From: Nitrospinae bacterium RIFCSPLOWO2_12_FULL_45_22
GTDB lineage: Bacteria; 2-12-FULL-45-22
Direction of reading: 5' to 3'
NCBI GenBank assembly: GCA_001803565.1
Contig: MHDQ01000259.1
Location: 1-14,321 of the forward strand
DNA: 14,321 bases
The position numbers were made by a program, and so were the translations under genes. The notes beneath the pieces were generated by a model. It had not been told where the DNA came from, ran no database searches, and was given only the letters and a program-made list of their open reading frames with translations. Within the stretch, counting starts at the first letter, position 1; each line of letters starts with the position of its first letter. Below are positions 7,364 to 14,321 of this stretch, piece by piece.

Positions 7364-10138
7364 ATGCCTGGCATACGCTTTAAGGAGACTATGGATGGCT
7401 ATCTGGGGCAAAATATCATGCATTTCAGGGATGGGGAGGACTACGGCATAAGGCACGATAATGCCATCAGGTTTGATATCGAGATAGAGATTGACTCAGT
7501 GGATAAGTTTATCCAGGTCTCTTCCCACCATGCCGCCGTAAATGGGATGTTTTACTGCAAGTCCATAGGTGGGGAAAAAGGTATGGTTATCGAAAATGGA
7601 AGGTTCAACCTCTTTGATGTAGACCCGCAAACAGGCCACAGGAGAATGCTCTATTCCTTTAACTTCAATGCCCCTGATGGAATTCAATACTATTTTTCAG
7701 GATTCAAGGATATCTACCATGACAAGGTGGTGGACATGCTCGAAGATATGACCACCCTCTTTGTGAGGATATATAAGGGGAGGGACGAAACCAGCGATAT
7801 TTACGGCAGCGGGGTTATGTATTTCAGGATCAAAGACCTGGCCTCTATGGTAAAGATGATAAGGTCCGGGGAGGTAATAGAGGCAAGTAATTTCCTGGAA
7901 AAATATGCTACTGTAGCCAAGTTTGTCAGCTTTTTTATCGCAGAAACCCTTAAGACCTATACCCCTGGGCCAAGGTTCTTGTACACCACGAGATATGAAA
8001 ACCTGTTACTTTCAGGGGAACTTAGAGAGAAAGGGGACGATAGACCACGAAGATTCTTCTTTTTCTCCGGTGAGCATGACAAAGGCTTCCCCTGGGGTGA
8101 TGAGGAGACCATGAGCGATGCTGCCCTGCTAATATCTGATTCAAATGGAGGGTACCTCCGCTTCGGCATCACCAGACATTCTTTGAAGGGGCTGGATGTG
8201 GACCTGGAGGGCAACAGGTATGTCTATAGCGGTGAGTTATTCAGGATCAATAATGGTTATTCTGTCTCCTTCTCTGAGATAAGGGATTATAGAGAGGGTG
8301 GCAATATAGAAAATATACAGGCTGAGATCAGGCTCAGCCTTGATGTGCAGAAATACAAGAAGGTGGACATGAGCTTCAAGCCTATAAGGAGACTGGCCGG
8401 AATAATTCCTGATAGATTTGAAGCCGAGGTCCGTAAATACCTGACCATGTTCCCGCTATTGGGCCATTTCACAATACCCCACCGGGTGAGGGTGAAGGAG
8501 GGGACTATCAAGATTACAGACAGCAGCGGTGAGACCACCTATTCTATTGACCCAAACAACACCTTCGGGGAAGGGGAGCTGGGGGAGATAAATAACTTCA
8601 GAGAACCTACCATGTATTACAACTATATGTGCGGTATACACCCATTTGCCCAGGCCCTATTTCTGAAGATTACCTCAGGCACCCTGCGGAATGAAAGGGA
8701 ACAGTACTTTAAAGATATCGTTGATAAGGCCCTGGGCAAGGCAATTAAACGGGATATAAAGAAAAACCTTTTGCTAAAGGATTCTATCAGAAACAACCCG
8801 GCAGAGCCCACAGTGGTAAAGGATGATATCCTTACCCTGGTAAATGACCATTACCCTACGGCGGTGCTCCTCAGGAGGGTCGTTATGGTGGAGAATAACG
8901 GCCAGACCTTCTATGGTCTGGAGGAGTATATAGACGCAATAAATAAGGCACCCATAAACTCTGATAAGGAAGCCACAGTGGCCGTTTTTACCTATAAAGA
9001 CGCAGACAGGTGGGATGGTAGTGCGCCCAGCGAGGGGCAGGTTCTGGAGATATACAACAGTGGAGAGAAATTTGAAGTGCTTGACAGGGTAATAGAAGAG
9101 TCCGGATTCTTCCCTGTTCTGGAAAAGGCCCTGGCCAATTCGGGTAAAAAGAAGGAGGATTTCTGTATCTTCATCAAGCCGAGCTTCATGTTCTTTTACT
9201 CGCTTAAGGACAAGTCCACATATACAGACCCTGCCCTGGTAGAATACCTGGTGGAAAGGATATACGAAAAGGGCTTCCGTAACATTAAAATAGCAGAGGC
9301 CAGGAGCACCCTGAGCGTATTCTTCAGTAATCGAGATGTCAGATCAGTTGCCCGCCATATCGGGTACAGAGAAGATGGAAGATATGGGATTGTAGACCTC
9401 TCAGATAATCTGGAGCAGTGGGATTACGGTGGTAAACTGGGCAGGCATTACGTTAACAAGGAATGGAAATCTGCCGACTTCCGCATATCCTTTGCCAAGA
9501 ATAAGACCCACTCCTATGCCTATTACACCCTGTCCATAAAGAATATCTATGGGGCCCTCCCCATGGAGTACAAGTTCAAGACCTATCACTGCGATATGGG
9601 AGACATCTACGAGCCTACTATTGATTTTATAAAGGCCTTCCCCATACATTTTGGATTCATAGATGCAGTGGCAAGTGCTGATGGCCCGTTCGGCATCTTT
9701 GCGGACCCCTATCCCCAGCTCACCATGACCATAATGGCAAGTAGGGACCTGGTGGCTCTTGACTGGGTCGGTGCGGCAAAGATGGGTCTAAGCCCCATGC
9801 TCTCCAGATACATGCAGGAGGCTGTAAAGACCTTCGGGAAGCCGAGGATAAAGACAAAGGGGAACGATCAGCTTTACCGGTTCTGGGCCAATATCCCGCG
9901 GGTTGCCAGTTATGGCTCACATATGCTGGACAGACACTACACCTTCGGATACCCGCTCTATTATATAATGAGCGAGATGGACCCAGCCTTTCCTCCGAAA
10001 CCTTCTGAGTCAGACCTATTGAATGAACTCCGTTCCTTGTTCGCCAGTGCCAGAGAGGTCTTCTTCAAGACCCCCCACAACCCACCCTCATGGCTCCATG
10101 AGGTCATAAATAAGGTCATATTCAGGCTATGGCAGTAA
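7364..10138 (+). CDS. 924-aa protein: oxidase-associated-type N-terminal domain fused to DUF362-like region
   Basis: ATG 7364 is preferred over ATG 7349 because GGAGG (7351-7355) sits 8 bases before 7364 and overlaps the upstream codons. Residues about 6-190 (RFKETMDGY, GRFNLFDVDP, HRRMLYSFNF, DMTTLFVRIYKG) resemble the domain that follows GMC-type cholesterol-oxidase-like dehydrogenases; this is a recalled family pattern, not a search result. The middle (about 230-590) is unassigned and beta-rich. Residues about 600-830 resemble DUF362: FCIFIKPSF with Lys605, TDPALVEYLVERIYEKG, NKTHSYAYYTLSIKNIYGALP (His716, Asn727) and DAVASADGPFG (Asp767, Asp773). No signal peptide or membrane helix is visible. 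The cysteine clusters of ferredoxin-fused DUF362 proteins are absent. The substrate is unknown; a lipid- or sterol-related role would be inference. Codon use is more GC-rich than in the 5363-7224 pair. Confidence 0.85.
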   Translation: MPGIRFKETMDGYLGQNIMHFRDGEDYGIRHDNAIRFDIEIEIDSVDKFIQVSSHHAAVNGMFYCKSIGGEKGMVIENGRFNLFDVDPQTGHRRMLYSFNFNAPDGIQYYFSGFKDIYHDKVVDMLEDMTTLFVRIYKGRDETSDIYGSGVMYFRIKDLASMVKMIRSGEVIEASNFLEKYATVAKFVSFFIAETLKTYTPGPRFLYTTRYENLLLSGELREKGDDRPRRFFFFSGEHDKGFPWGDEETMSDAALLISDSNGGYLRFGITRHSLKGLDVDLEGNRYVYSGELFRINNGYSVSFSEIRDYREGGNIENIQAEIRLSLDVQKYKKVDMSFKPIRRLAGIIPDRFEAEVRKYLTMFPLLGHFTIPHRVRVKEGTIKITDSSGETTYSIDPNNTFGEGELGEINNFREPTMYYNYMCGIHPFAQALFLKITSGTLRNEREQYFKDIVDKALGKAIKRDIKKNLLLKDSIRNNPAEPTVVKDDILTLVNDHYPTAVLLRRVVMVENNGQTFYGLEEYIDAINKAPINSDKEATVAVFTYKDADRWDGSAPSEGQVLEIYNSGEKFEVLDRVIEESGFFPVLEKALANSGKKKEDFCIFIKPSFMFFYSLKDKSTYTDPALVEYLVERIYEKGFRNIKIAEARSTLSVFFSNRDVRSVARHIGYREDGRYGIVDLSDNLEQWDYGGKLGRHYVNKEWKSADFRISFAKNKTHSYAYYTLSIKNIYGALPMEYKFKTYHCDMGDIYEPTIDFIKAFPIHFGFIDAVASADGPFGIFADPYPQLTMTIMASRDLVALDWVGAAKMGLSPMLSRYMQEAVKTFGKPRIKTKGNDQLYRFWANIPRVASYGSHMLDRHYTFGYPLYYIMSEMDPAFPPKPSESDLLNELRSLFASAREVFFKTPHNPPSWLHEVINKVIFRLWQ

Positions 10139-10170
10139 AATAGCTATGAGTAATGAATTATTTTTTAAGG
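10137..10170 (+). repeat. imperfect repeat, copy A (pair at 11087-11120)
   Basis: The segment starting AAAATAGCTATGAGTAAT directly follows the DUF362 gene. A similar segment starting AAAATAGCTGAGAATAAT lies after the 108-residue gene at 11087-11120. The first nine bases are identical and the rest is similar by eye with one or two gaps, both ending in a T-run. They may be related intergenic remnants or terminator-like tails. Confidence 0.3.
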
Positions 10171-10174
10171 AATT

Positions 10175-10180
10175 TATAAT
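10175..10180 (+). promoter_or_regulatory. possible -10 box (TATAAT) for the lipoprotein operon
   Basis: A perfect TATAAT lies 73 bases before GTG 10254 in an AT-rich gap after the DUF362 gene. The best -35 candidate upstream (ATGAAT at 10153-10158, 16-base spacing) matches the sigma-70 consensus poorly. This would fit a separate promoter for the lipoprotein/108-aa pair but is weak evidence alone. Confidence 0.3.
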
Positions 10181-10253
10181 GGTGGGAGAATTGTAGAAAT
10201 AACAGACAGATAAAGGGTTCCAATGGGATGAAATAGGCCGGGGAGGGTAAATA

Positions 10254-10715
10254 GTGATGGGAGGGAAGAGCATGAGAAAATATTTGATAAGAGATAATGT
10301 CCCCAAAGTTATCTTGTTAAATCACCTGTTGCTCTTATGGTTTATATCAGCATGTGCTTATGTGGGCTTTATAACATATTATGACCCTATTACATATAAG
10401 AGCCTCACGGATTTAAAACCTGAGGTAATGGCTTTATATGGGACTTTTACTACGGATTCTGTCGATGCTAGTCAAATTGCAGCCACTCGCCTGAAGCTTG
10501 CCCAGATATATGAATATGAAAAAGGAAAAGGAGAAAAAAATAGAGAAACCTACGAACAGATTAAAAAAATTCAGGCGATGTTTGAGAGGCATGTTAGTGA
10601 CAGGTTGACCACTGGCAGATGGACCACGACCCACTTAAACAACCAAAAACAAAACATTGCGGAAGCCTTTGATATAGCTATAAAGACCGAGAGATTAAAG
10701 AACAAGAATGAATAG
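10254..10715 (+). CDS. small predicted lipoprotein, unknown function
   Basis: I do not recognise this protein. It has a signal peptide with a hydrophobic core (VILLNHLLLLWF) and the lipobox ISAC, so the mature protein would begin at Cys34 (or Cys28 with the shorter start) and be lipid-anchored. The mature part of about 119 residues is charged and helical (KPEVMALYGTFTTDS, RLKLAQIYEYEKGKGEKN). Two starts are plausible. GTG 10254 or ATG 10257 follow GGGAGGG at 10241-10247. ATG 10272 follows a second GGGAGGG at 10259-10265 and gives a 147-residue product with a more usual signal peptide. Its stop overlaps the ribosome binding site of the next gene, so the two are likely coupled. Confidence 0.78.
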   Translation: MMGGKSMRKYLIRDNVPKVILLNHLLLLWFISACAYVGFITYYDPITYKSLTDLKPEVMALYGTFTTDSVDASQIAATRLKLAQIYEYEKGKGEKNRETYEQIKKIQAMFERHVSDRLTTGRWTTTHLNNQKQNIAEAFDIAIKTERLKNKNE

Positions 10716-10725
10716 GAGGCAAACT

Positions 10726-11052
10726 ATGGGTTCAAAATGGGAGGATTTCATTGATAATCTAAGGGATGAGGCGGGCAAGCTGGCAAAAGATGAACTCAAA
10801 GATTTAATCAAGACCGCCAAAGATGATTCAGAGGACTTTATTAAAGAACAGGGACAGAAGTTGGAGATCTATCTGACCCAGCTTGCTTCAGGCCAAATAA
10901 CAAAGAACCAATTTGAGGGCTATGTCCTGGATATCAAGGAGCTAACAGAAATGAAAGCCCTCCAGATGTCCGTCGCTGCCAAAGCAAGTGCCCAGCGTAT
11001 GGTAAATGGAATAACCGATCTCATAATAGATGGGTTGCTTATGTTAATTTAA
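10726..11052 (+). CDS. 108-aa helical protein, unknown function
   Basis: The start at 10726 is set by AGGAGG at 10714-10719, 6 bases upstream; an in-frame ATG at 10708 lies before that site and overlaps the previous gene, so it is less likely. The protein is highly charged and helical through residue 55 (DEAGKLAKDELKDLIKTAKD), then more apolar (KALQMSVAAKASAQRMV) with a hydrophobic end LIIDGLLMLI. It has no signal peptide and no cysteine. The pattern suits an amphipathic helical adaptor or a membrane-associating small protein. The close coupling to the upstream lipoprotein suggests a joint role although the two should lie in different compartments unless this one is exported. I do not recognise the family. 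Confidence 0.8.
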   Translation: MGSKWEDFIDNLRDEAGKLAKDELKDLIKTAKDDSEDFIKEQGQKLEIYLTQLASGQITKNQFEGYVLDIKELTEMKALQMSVAAKASAQRMVNGITDLIIDGLLMLI

Positions 11053-11086
11053 TAAGAGGGTTTTGTTAGGTATCGTTCCATAGGGC

Positions 11087-11120
11087 AAAATAGCTGAGAA
11101 TAATTACTGGTTTTTGTAGG
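11087..11120 (+). repeat. imperfect repeat, copy B (pair at 10137-10170)
   Basis: AAAATAGCTGAGAATAAT followed by a T-run matches the segment after the DUF362 gene. It lies in the 159-base gap between the 108-aa gene and the TPR gene; nothing else recognisable is in that gap. Confidence 0.3.
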
Positions 11121-11211
11121 GCATATTGCTTGAGGATGCCGTTTTATAAGAATCATTTGGGAAACGCTCCTTACATGATCCATTGATCGCAATTGATACG
11201 GGCGAGGCTTT

Positions 11212-14200
11212 ATGAAATTAAGTCATTTTTTTCCTACCTCTGAGCAATTAAAACTTATCCAGGGTGTAGAAGGTGAACTGCTCAAGCGTAAGCGCCTGGG
11301 AAAATTGGGCGGTATTGCGGCTTTTGCCGGTGCTTTACTCCAACTACTGATCATTGTATGGGATAAGCAGATCCCCATTGAAAGTATTATAGATTTCTTT
11401 AGAGACTTTATTTTTCTGCGATGGGGAGAATTATTTAGCTATGAGTTTAGCGGGATGTTGCTACTTTTTGCTGGGGCCGGGAGCTACTTATTATTGAAAT
11501 GGACAGGTTTTCTCATCAAAGAATCCGAAGAGCCTTTTAGGTATACCTTCTGGATTGAACCCTTCGAGGCAGTGAAAGAAACCCCTGGTGCGCGGTTCAC
11601 CATTAAAGAGGACGACCGGTTCCATTTGCTCCATCATGACCTCATGGAAAGACTCAATGAGCGGATTCGAAGGCTTTCTTTACTTGAGGAGGCCTCGAAA
11701 GAAGACTCTACTCCTCAAGGGGGTCTGACGTCACACATTCATATTGACGGGCATTACGCCATACGGGAGGAAAAAGATAAAGAATGGGTCATCCATGTGA
11801 TGCCCCGCATCCGAATCGGTCCCCCCGGCAGAGCCGCAACCTTGGCTACCCCTGTCAAGTATCGACTCGATGAGAAGGAAAAAGAGTATGTCTTAAATGC
11901 TGATAAATATAATCAAATCGTTGAGCGGGTCTACTTCAATATAGCCACCCAGGTTTACAGGCAGATAGAGTCCGATGTGAAGGGAAAGATCGCTCTATTC
12001 CCAACTCCTTATTTGCGGGCGGTTGCCCTCTTTCACGAAGCAGAGGACTTTGCCAGATCCAATACTATTGATGCGTATGATCTTGCCATTGATTTATACA
12101 AAGAGGCCCTGAGATATTTTAATATCGCGGAGATGAAATGGATTTCAAAATGCCTGTTAAAATGTCGCCTACTTTGGCGTACAGAGGTCAAATTTCAGCA
12201 TATAAAGGCCATGGTGCAGATCGGATATGCTAAGTGCCTCATTTACAAAAGGGTACTCTCTGCTCTTTCGGGAAGATATATGAATCCCTTGTTCGAGATA
12301 CGGAACGAACTCCATGAAGTAAGGAATAAATTGTTTCTGCTACATAACAGGATGAACAAAAAATGGCCCATAGAATTTTCCAAGAAGGATAAAACCGGCT
12401 TCCATAAGGAAGAAGATATTAAGGAAAAAAATCGCTTAAATACCCTTATGGCCCTTCTTACTTTTCCAAAGGACTCCTGGCGAAAATATTTCACTCTTAG
12501 TCCTAAACAATATCTCTTTGAAAAGCAAACGTGTTTGCTCTTTGACGCTTATCTGGTTTCTGCCCTGACCCATTATTACCTGGATGCTGCGGCAAAGGCC
12601 AAAGACTATCTTGCCGATGCCAAGGATGTTGCCCCCGCCATGAGTGAGAGAAATGCCCTTTACCTGTTTGCCTCAGGAGTGATCGAGCCCGATCCTGACC
12701 AAGCCATTTCCCTATTACGACAAGCAACAGAAATAGCACCAGACTTCCAAATTGCCCAATACCTCCTGGCCTACTGGATAGAAGTGAAATTTAGGGCGCA
12801 GAACGAGATTATAAAGCAGAGGACGGAGAGCGTGATGAAAGGATACGACAAGGTTCTTGAACTAAATCCCGGCAATATTGCTGCCTTATCCGCTCAAGGT
12901 TATTTATGGTGGCTGCTGGGAAATTCTGAGGAAGCCAGGAAAAAATTCGACCAAGGGAGCGAAATTAAAGCAGTTGCTTCCGAAATCTATATCGGCGAAC
13001 TTCAGTATGGCCTGGCCCGGATCGCTGCGGAAGAAGACGACTTCAATACAAGCTATGATCTGTATACTCAGGCCCTCTCGGCTGATCCAGGAGTCGGTGC
13101 TTACTCAATCACGGCCAGCAGGCGGGCTACTACAGCCGCCTATTACGGTTATATCGATTCCGCCATGTTAAAACGATATAAACGCTTTAAAGAAAAAGTC
13201 GAGAAAAACATCAAAGGCTTGGAGAGGTCGGTTGAAGACAGAGAAGGTAAGGTTCTTAAGAAGACCCTAAATGCGATCTATTGCCCGTTGCCATTAGTGC
13301 TGCTGCAGGAGGAAGAAAAAGGTAAAGTGTCCAAAAAGACGCTCGATGCGGTTTATAGCTTTGTACTGAATGATTATGGCAACGCATGCCTAAACTATTT
13401 TCACCGCTTCGGGAATATGTATCAGTTAAAAAACGCCATAAATGTATATAAAGAAGCGATTGAGAAATATCCTCAGAATAGAGTCGCTCATTACAATCTC
13501 CATAATGCCTACATGAATGCCTACATGTGGAGAGGTAAAAAGGGGGATATGAAGGAGAGGATAGGATATCTGGAAAAGGCAGAGAGGCTTGGTCCCACCT
13601 GGCCGGTTGCAGTGATTGCTCTAGCTCAGTCTCGATTAAGGCAGGGTCAAGATGAGATCAGGAAGATGATGGAAGAAGCCACCAAGCAAATTAATATGGA
13701 AAACGAAGCTCGCGACGAATTGGAAAAGAGGGAAAAGCTTTTAGCAAGGGGCAGGGAGGAAGAAAAAATCATAGTTTCTCAAGGTGGAGCTAAAGGGCAA
13801 ATGTCAGTGAGTACCCGGGTTGGGAAAGACCAGCAATCTGAAGATGTTAAAGTGCTAGAGCTGAAACTATCTGAAACGCATAAAAAAGTTCAAACTCACG
13901 GGAAAAAAGCAAAGGAGCTGTATGAGGAGGCAAAAAAGTTGTCGGGAAAGAACGTAAAGGATGTATTACCCGAAATAAAAACCATAATCGAAAGGAATAA
14001 ACTATCATCTATGTATGAATTGAAATTTGACATAAATGGTGAAGGGTTAGATATGTTGCTCTCAGAAGAAATAGGAAAGGATAGGTTAGATAAAAATGAT
14101 GTAGAAGCATTGAGGGTATGGGCTGGATTATTAGCAAATAACTATCAAAGTGAAAATGACAAGGCGCAAGGCGCAGCCAAAAAACTATGCCAGTATATTC

Positions 14201-14283
14201 AGGATGAGTATTATCCTGACAATTTCGATGTGAATTTGATTCTCTTTAAACTGCCTATCTGCTTCGCTCATGTTAAGTGTTAA
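11212..14283 (+). CDS. 1023-aa membrane-anchored TPR-repeat protein
   Basis: TPR repeats are helical scaffolds for protein-protein contacts. Two membrane helices lie near the N-terminus (about 32-50 and 79-97), followed by a soluble part of more than 900 residues. Residues about 100-260 form a mixed alpha/beta domain I do not recognise. From about 260 the sequence is helical, with TPR-like units around 495-520 (DQAISLLRQATEIAPDFQIA), 544-577 (YDKVLELNPGNIAALSAQGY), 595-630 (YDLYTQALSADPG) and 744-770 (VYKEAIEKYPQNRVAHYNLH). A segment GKV-x-KKTL-x-A-x-Y occurs twice, at residues 679 and 704. The end (about 820-920) is Lys/Glu-rich and probably coiled coil. The ribosome binding site is weak (GGGCGAGG). 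No enzymatic motif was seen, so a scaffold or assembly role in the membrane is the likely inference. Confidence 0.85.
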   Translation: MKLSHFFPTSEQLKLIQGVEGELLKRKRLGKLGGIAAFAGALLQLLIIVWDKQIPIESIIDFFRDFIFLRWGELFSYEFSGMLLLFAGAGSYLLLKWTGFLIKESEEPFRYTFWIEPFEAVKETPGARFTIKEDDRFHLLHHDLMERLNERIRRLSLLEEASKEDSTPQGGLTSHIHIDGHYAIREEKDKEWVIHVMPRIRIGPPGRAATLATPVKYRLDEKEKEYVLNADKYNQIVERVYFNIATQVYRQIESDVKGKIALFPTPYLRAVALFHEAEDFARSNTIDAYDLAIDLYKEALRYFNIAEMKWISKCLLKCRLLWRTEVKFQHIKAMVQIGYAKCLIYKRVLSALSGRYMNPLFEIRNELHEVRNKLFLLHNRMNKKWPIEFSKKDKTGFHKEEDIKEKNRLNTLMALLTFPKDSWRKYFTLSPKQYLFEKQTCLLFDAYLVSALTHYYLDAAAKAKDYLADAKDVAPAMSERNALYLFASGVIEPDPDQAISLLRQATEIAPDFQIAQYLLAYWIEVKFRAQNEIIKQRTESVMKGYDKVLELNPGNIAALSAQGYLWWLLGNSEEARKKFDQGSEIKAVASEIYIGELQYGLARIAAEEDDFNTSYDLYTQALSADPGVGAYSITASRRATTAAYYGYIDSAMLKRYKRFKEKVEKNIKGLERSVEDREGKVLKKTLNAIYCPLPLVLLQEEEKGKVSKKTLDAVYSFVLNDYGNACLNYFHRFGNMYQLKNAINVYKEAIEKYPQNRVAHYNLHNAYMNAYMWRGKKGDMKERIGYLEKAERLGPTWPVAVIALAQSRLRQGQDEIRKMMEEATKQINMENEARDELEKREKLLARGREEEKIIVSQGGAKGQMSVSTRVGKDQQSEDVKVLELKLSETHKKVQTHGKKAKELYEEAKKLSGKNVKDVLPEIKTIIERNKLSSMYELKFDINGEGLDMLLSEEIGKDRLDKNDVEALRVWAGLLANNYQSENDKAQGAAKKLCQYIQDEYYPDNFDVNLILFKLPICFAHVKC
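13246..13356 (+). repeat. internal 75-bp-spaced duplication in the TPR gene
   Basis: Codons starting at 13246 and 13321 encode GKVLKKTLNAIY and GKVSKKTLDAVY, 25 residues apart. The protein match is strong (9 of 12 identical) while the DNA has diverged mainly at third positions, suggesting an older duplication under selection. Confidence 0.7.
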
Positions 14284-14321
14284 CAGTTTATTTTTATTGG
14301 CTTTGCATGAGTTGCTAAAGA

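Noticed and set aside
12878-13171. 97-residue forward frame inside the TPR gene
   Set aside because: It is an alternative frame within a clear TPR coding region with no ribosome binding site or motif.
1-14321. CRISPR array, tRNA/rRNA or insertion sequence
   Set aside because: No regularly spaced repeats, cloverleaf, rRNA motif, transposase or terminal inverted repeat pair was found on reading both strands.

Overview
All genes supported in this 14.3 kb window are on the + strand. The organism looks like a Gram-negative-type bacterium. Two proteins carry lipoprotein signal peptides, several genes have strong GGAGG-type ribosome binding sites, and the coding sequence is of moderate GC with heavy use of AGG and ATA codons. 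No rRNA, tRNA or other phylogenetic marker is present, so the phylum is unresolved. Nitrospirota, Desulfobacterota or Planctomycetota would all fit, and this is only an impression from style. No CRISPR array, intact insertion sequence or tRNA was seen.

Layout. (1) 1-1155 is the C-terminal part of a GH13 alpha-amylase-family enzyme cut by the left edge. (2) 1284-3019 holds a small hydrophobic protein and a 456-residue membrane/coiled-coil protein. (3) 3020-5362 looks partly decayed. It contains a two-CBS-domain fragment with no proper 5' end, an intact-looking Amidase_2 peptidoglycan amidase, and a patatin-like phospholipase gene broken by a one-base frameshift and ending abnormally just after its catalytic DGG motif. 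(4) 5363-7224 is a translationally coupled pair: a multi-spanning membrane protein and a FecR-domain lipoprotein with a duplicated 42-residue cysteine-rich module. (5) 7364-10138 is a 924-residue protein with a C-terminal DUF362-like region. Its N-terminal region resembles the domain found downstream of GMC/cholesterol-oxidase-like dehydrogenases. (6) 10254-14283 holds a small lipoprotein, a coupled 108-residue helical protein, and a 1023-residue membrane-anchored TPR protein.

How the genes may work together. From 1284 onward most products are predicted to be membrane proteins, lipoproteins or enzymes acting on envelope polymers (peptidoglycan amidase, phospholipase-like patatin), with TPR and FecR-type interaction or sensing modules. 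The simplest reading is an accessory cell-envelope or lipid-associated locus that is partly degraded. No secretion-system core, phage structural gene or known defence module was recognised. A joint function is inference from gene order only. The least familiar parts are the DUF362 fusion protein, the FecR/Cys-repeat lipoprotein with its membrane partner, and the lipoprotein/108-aa/TPR trio.
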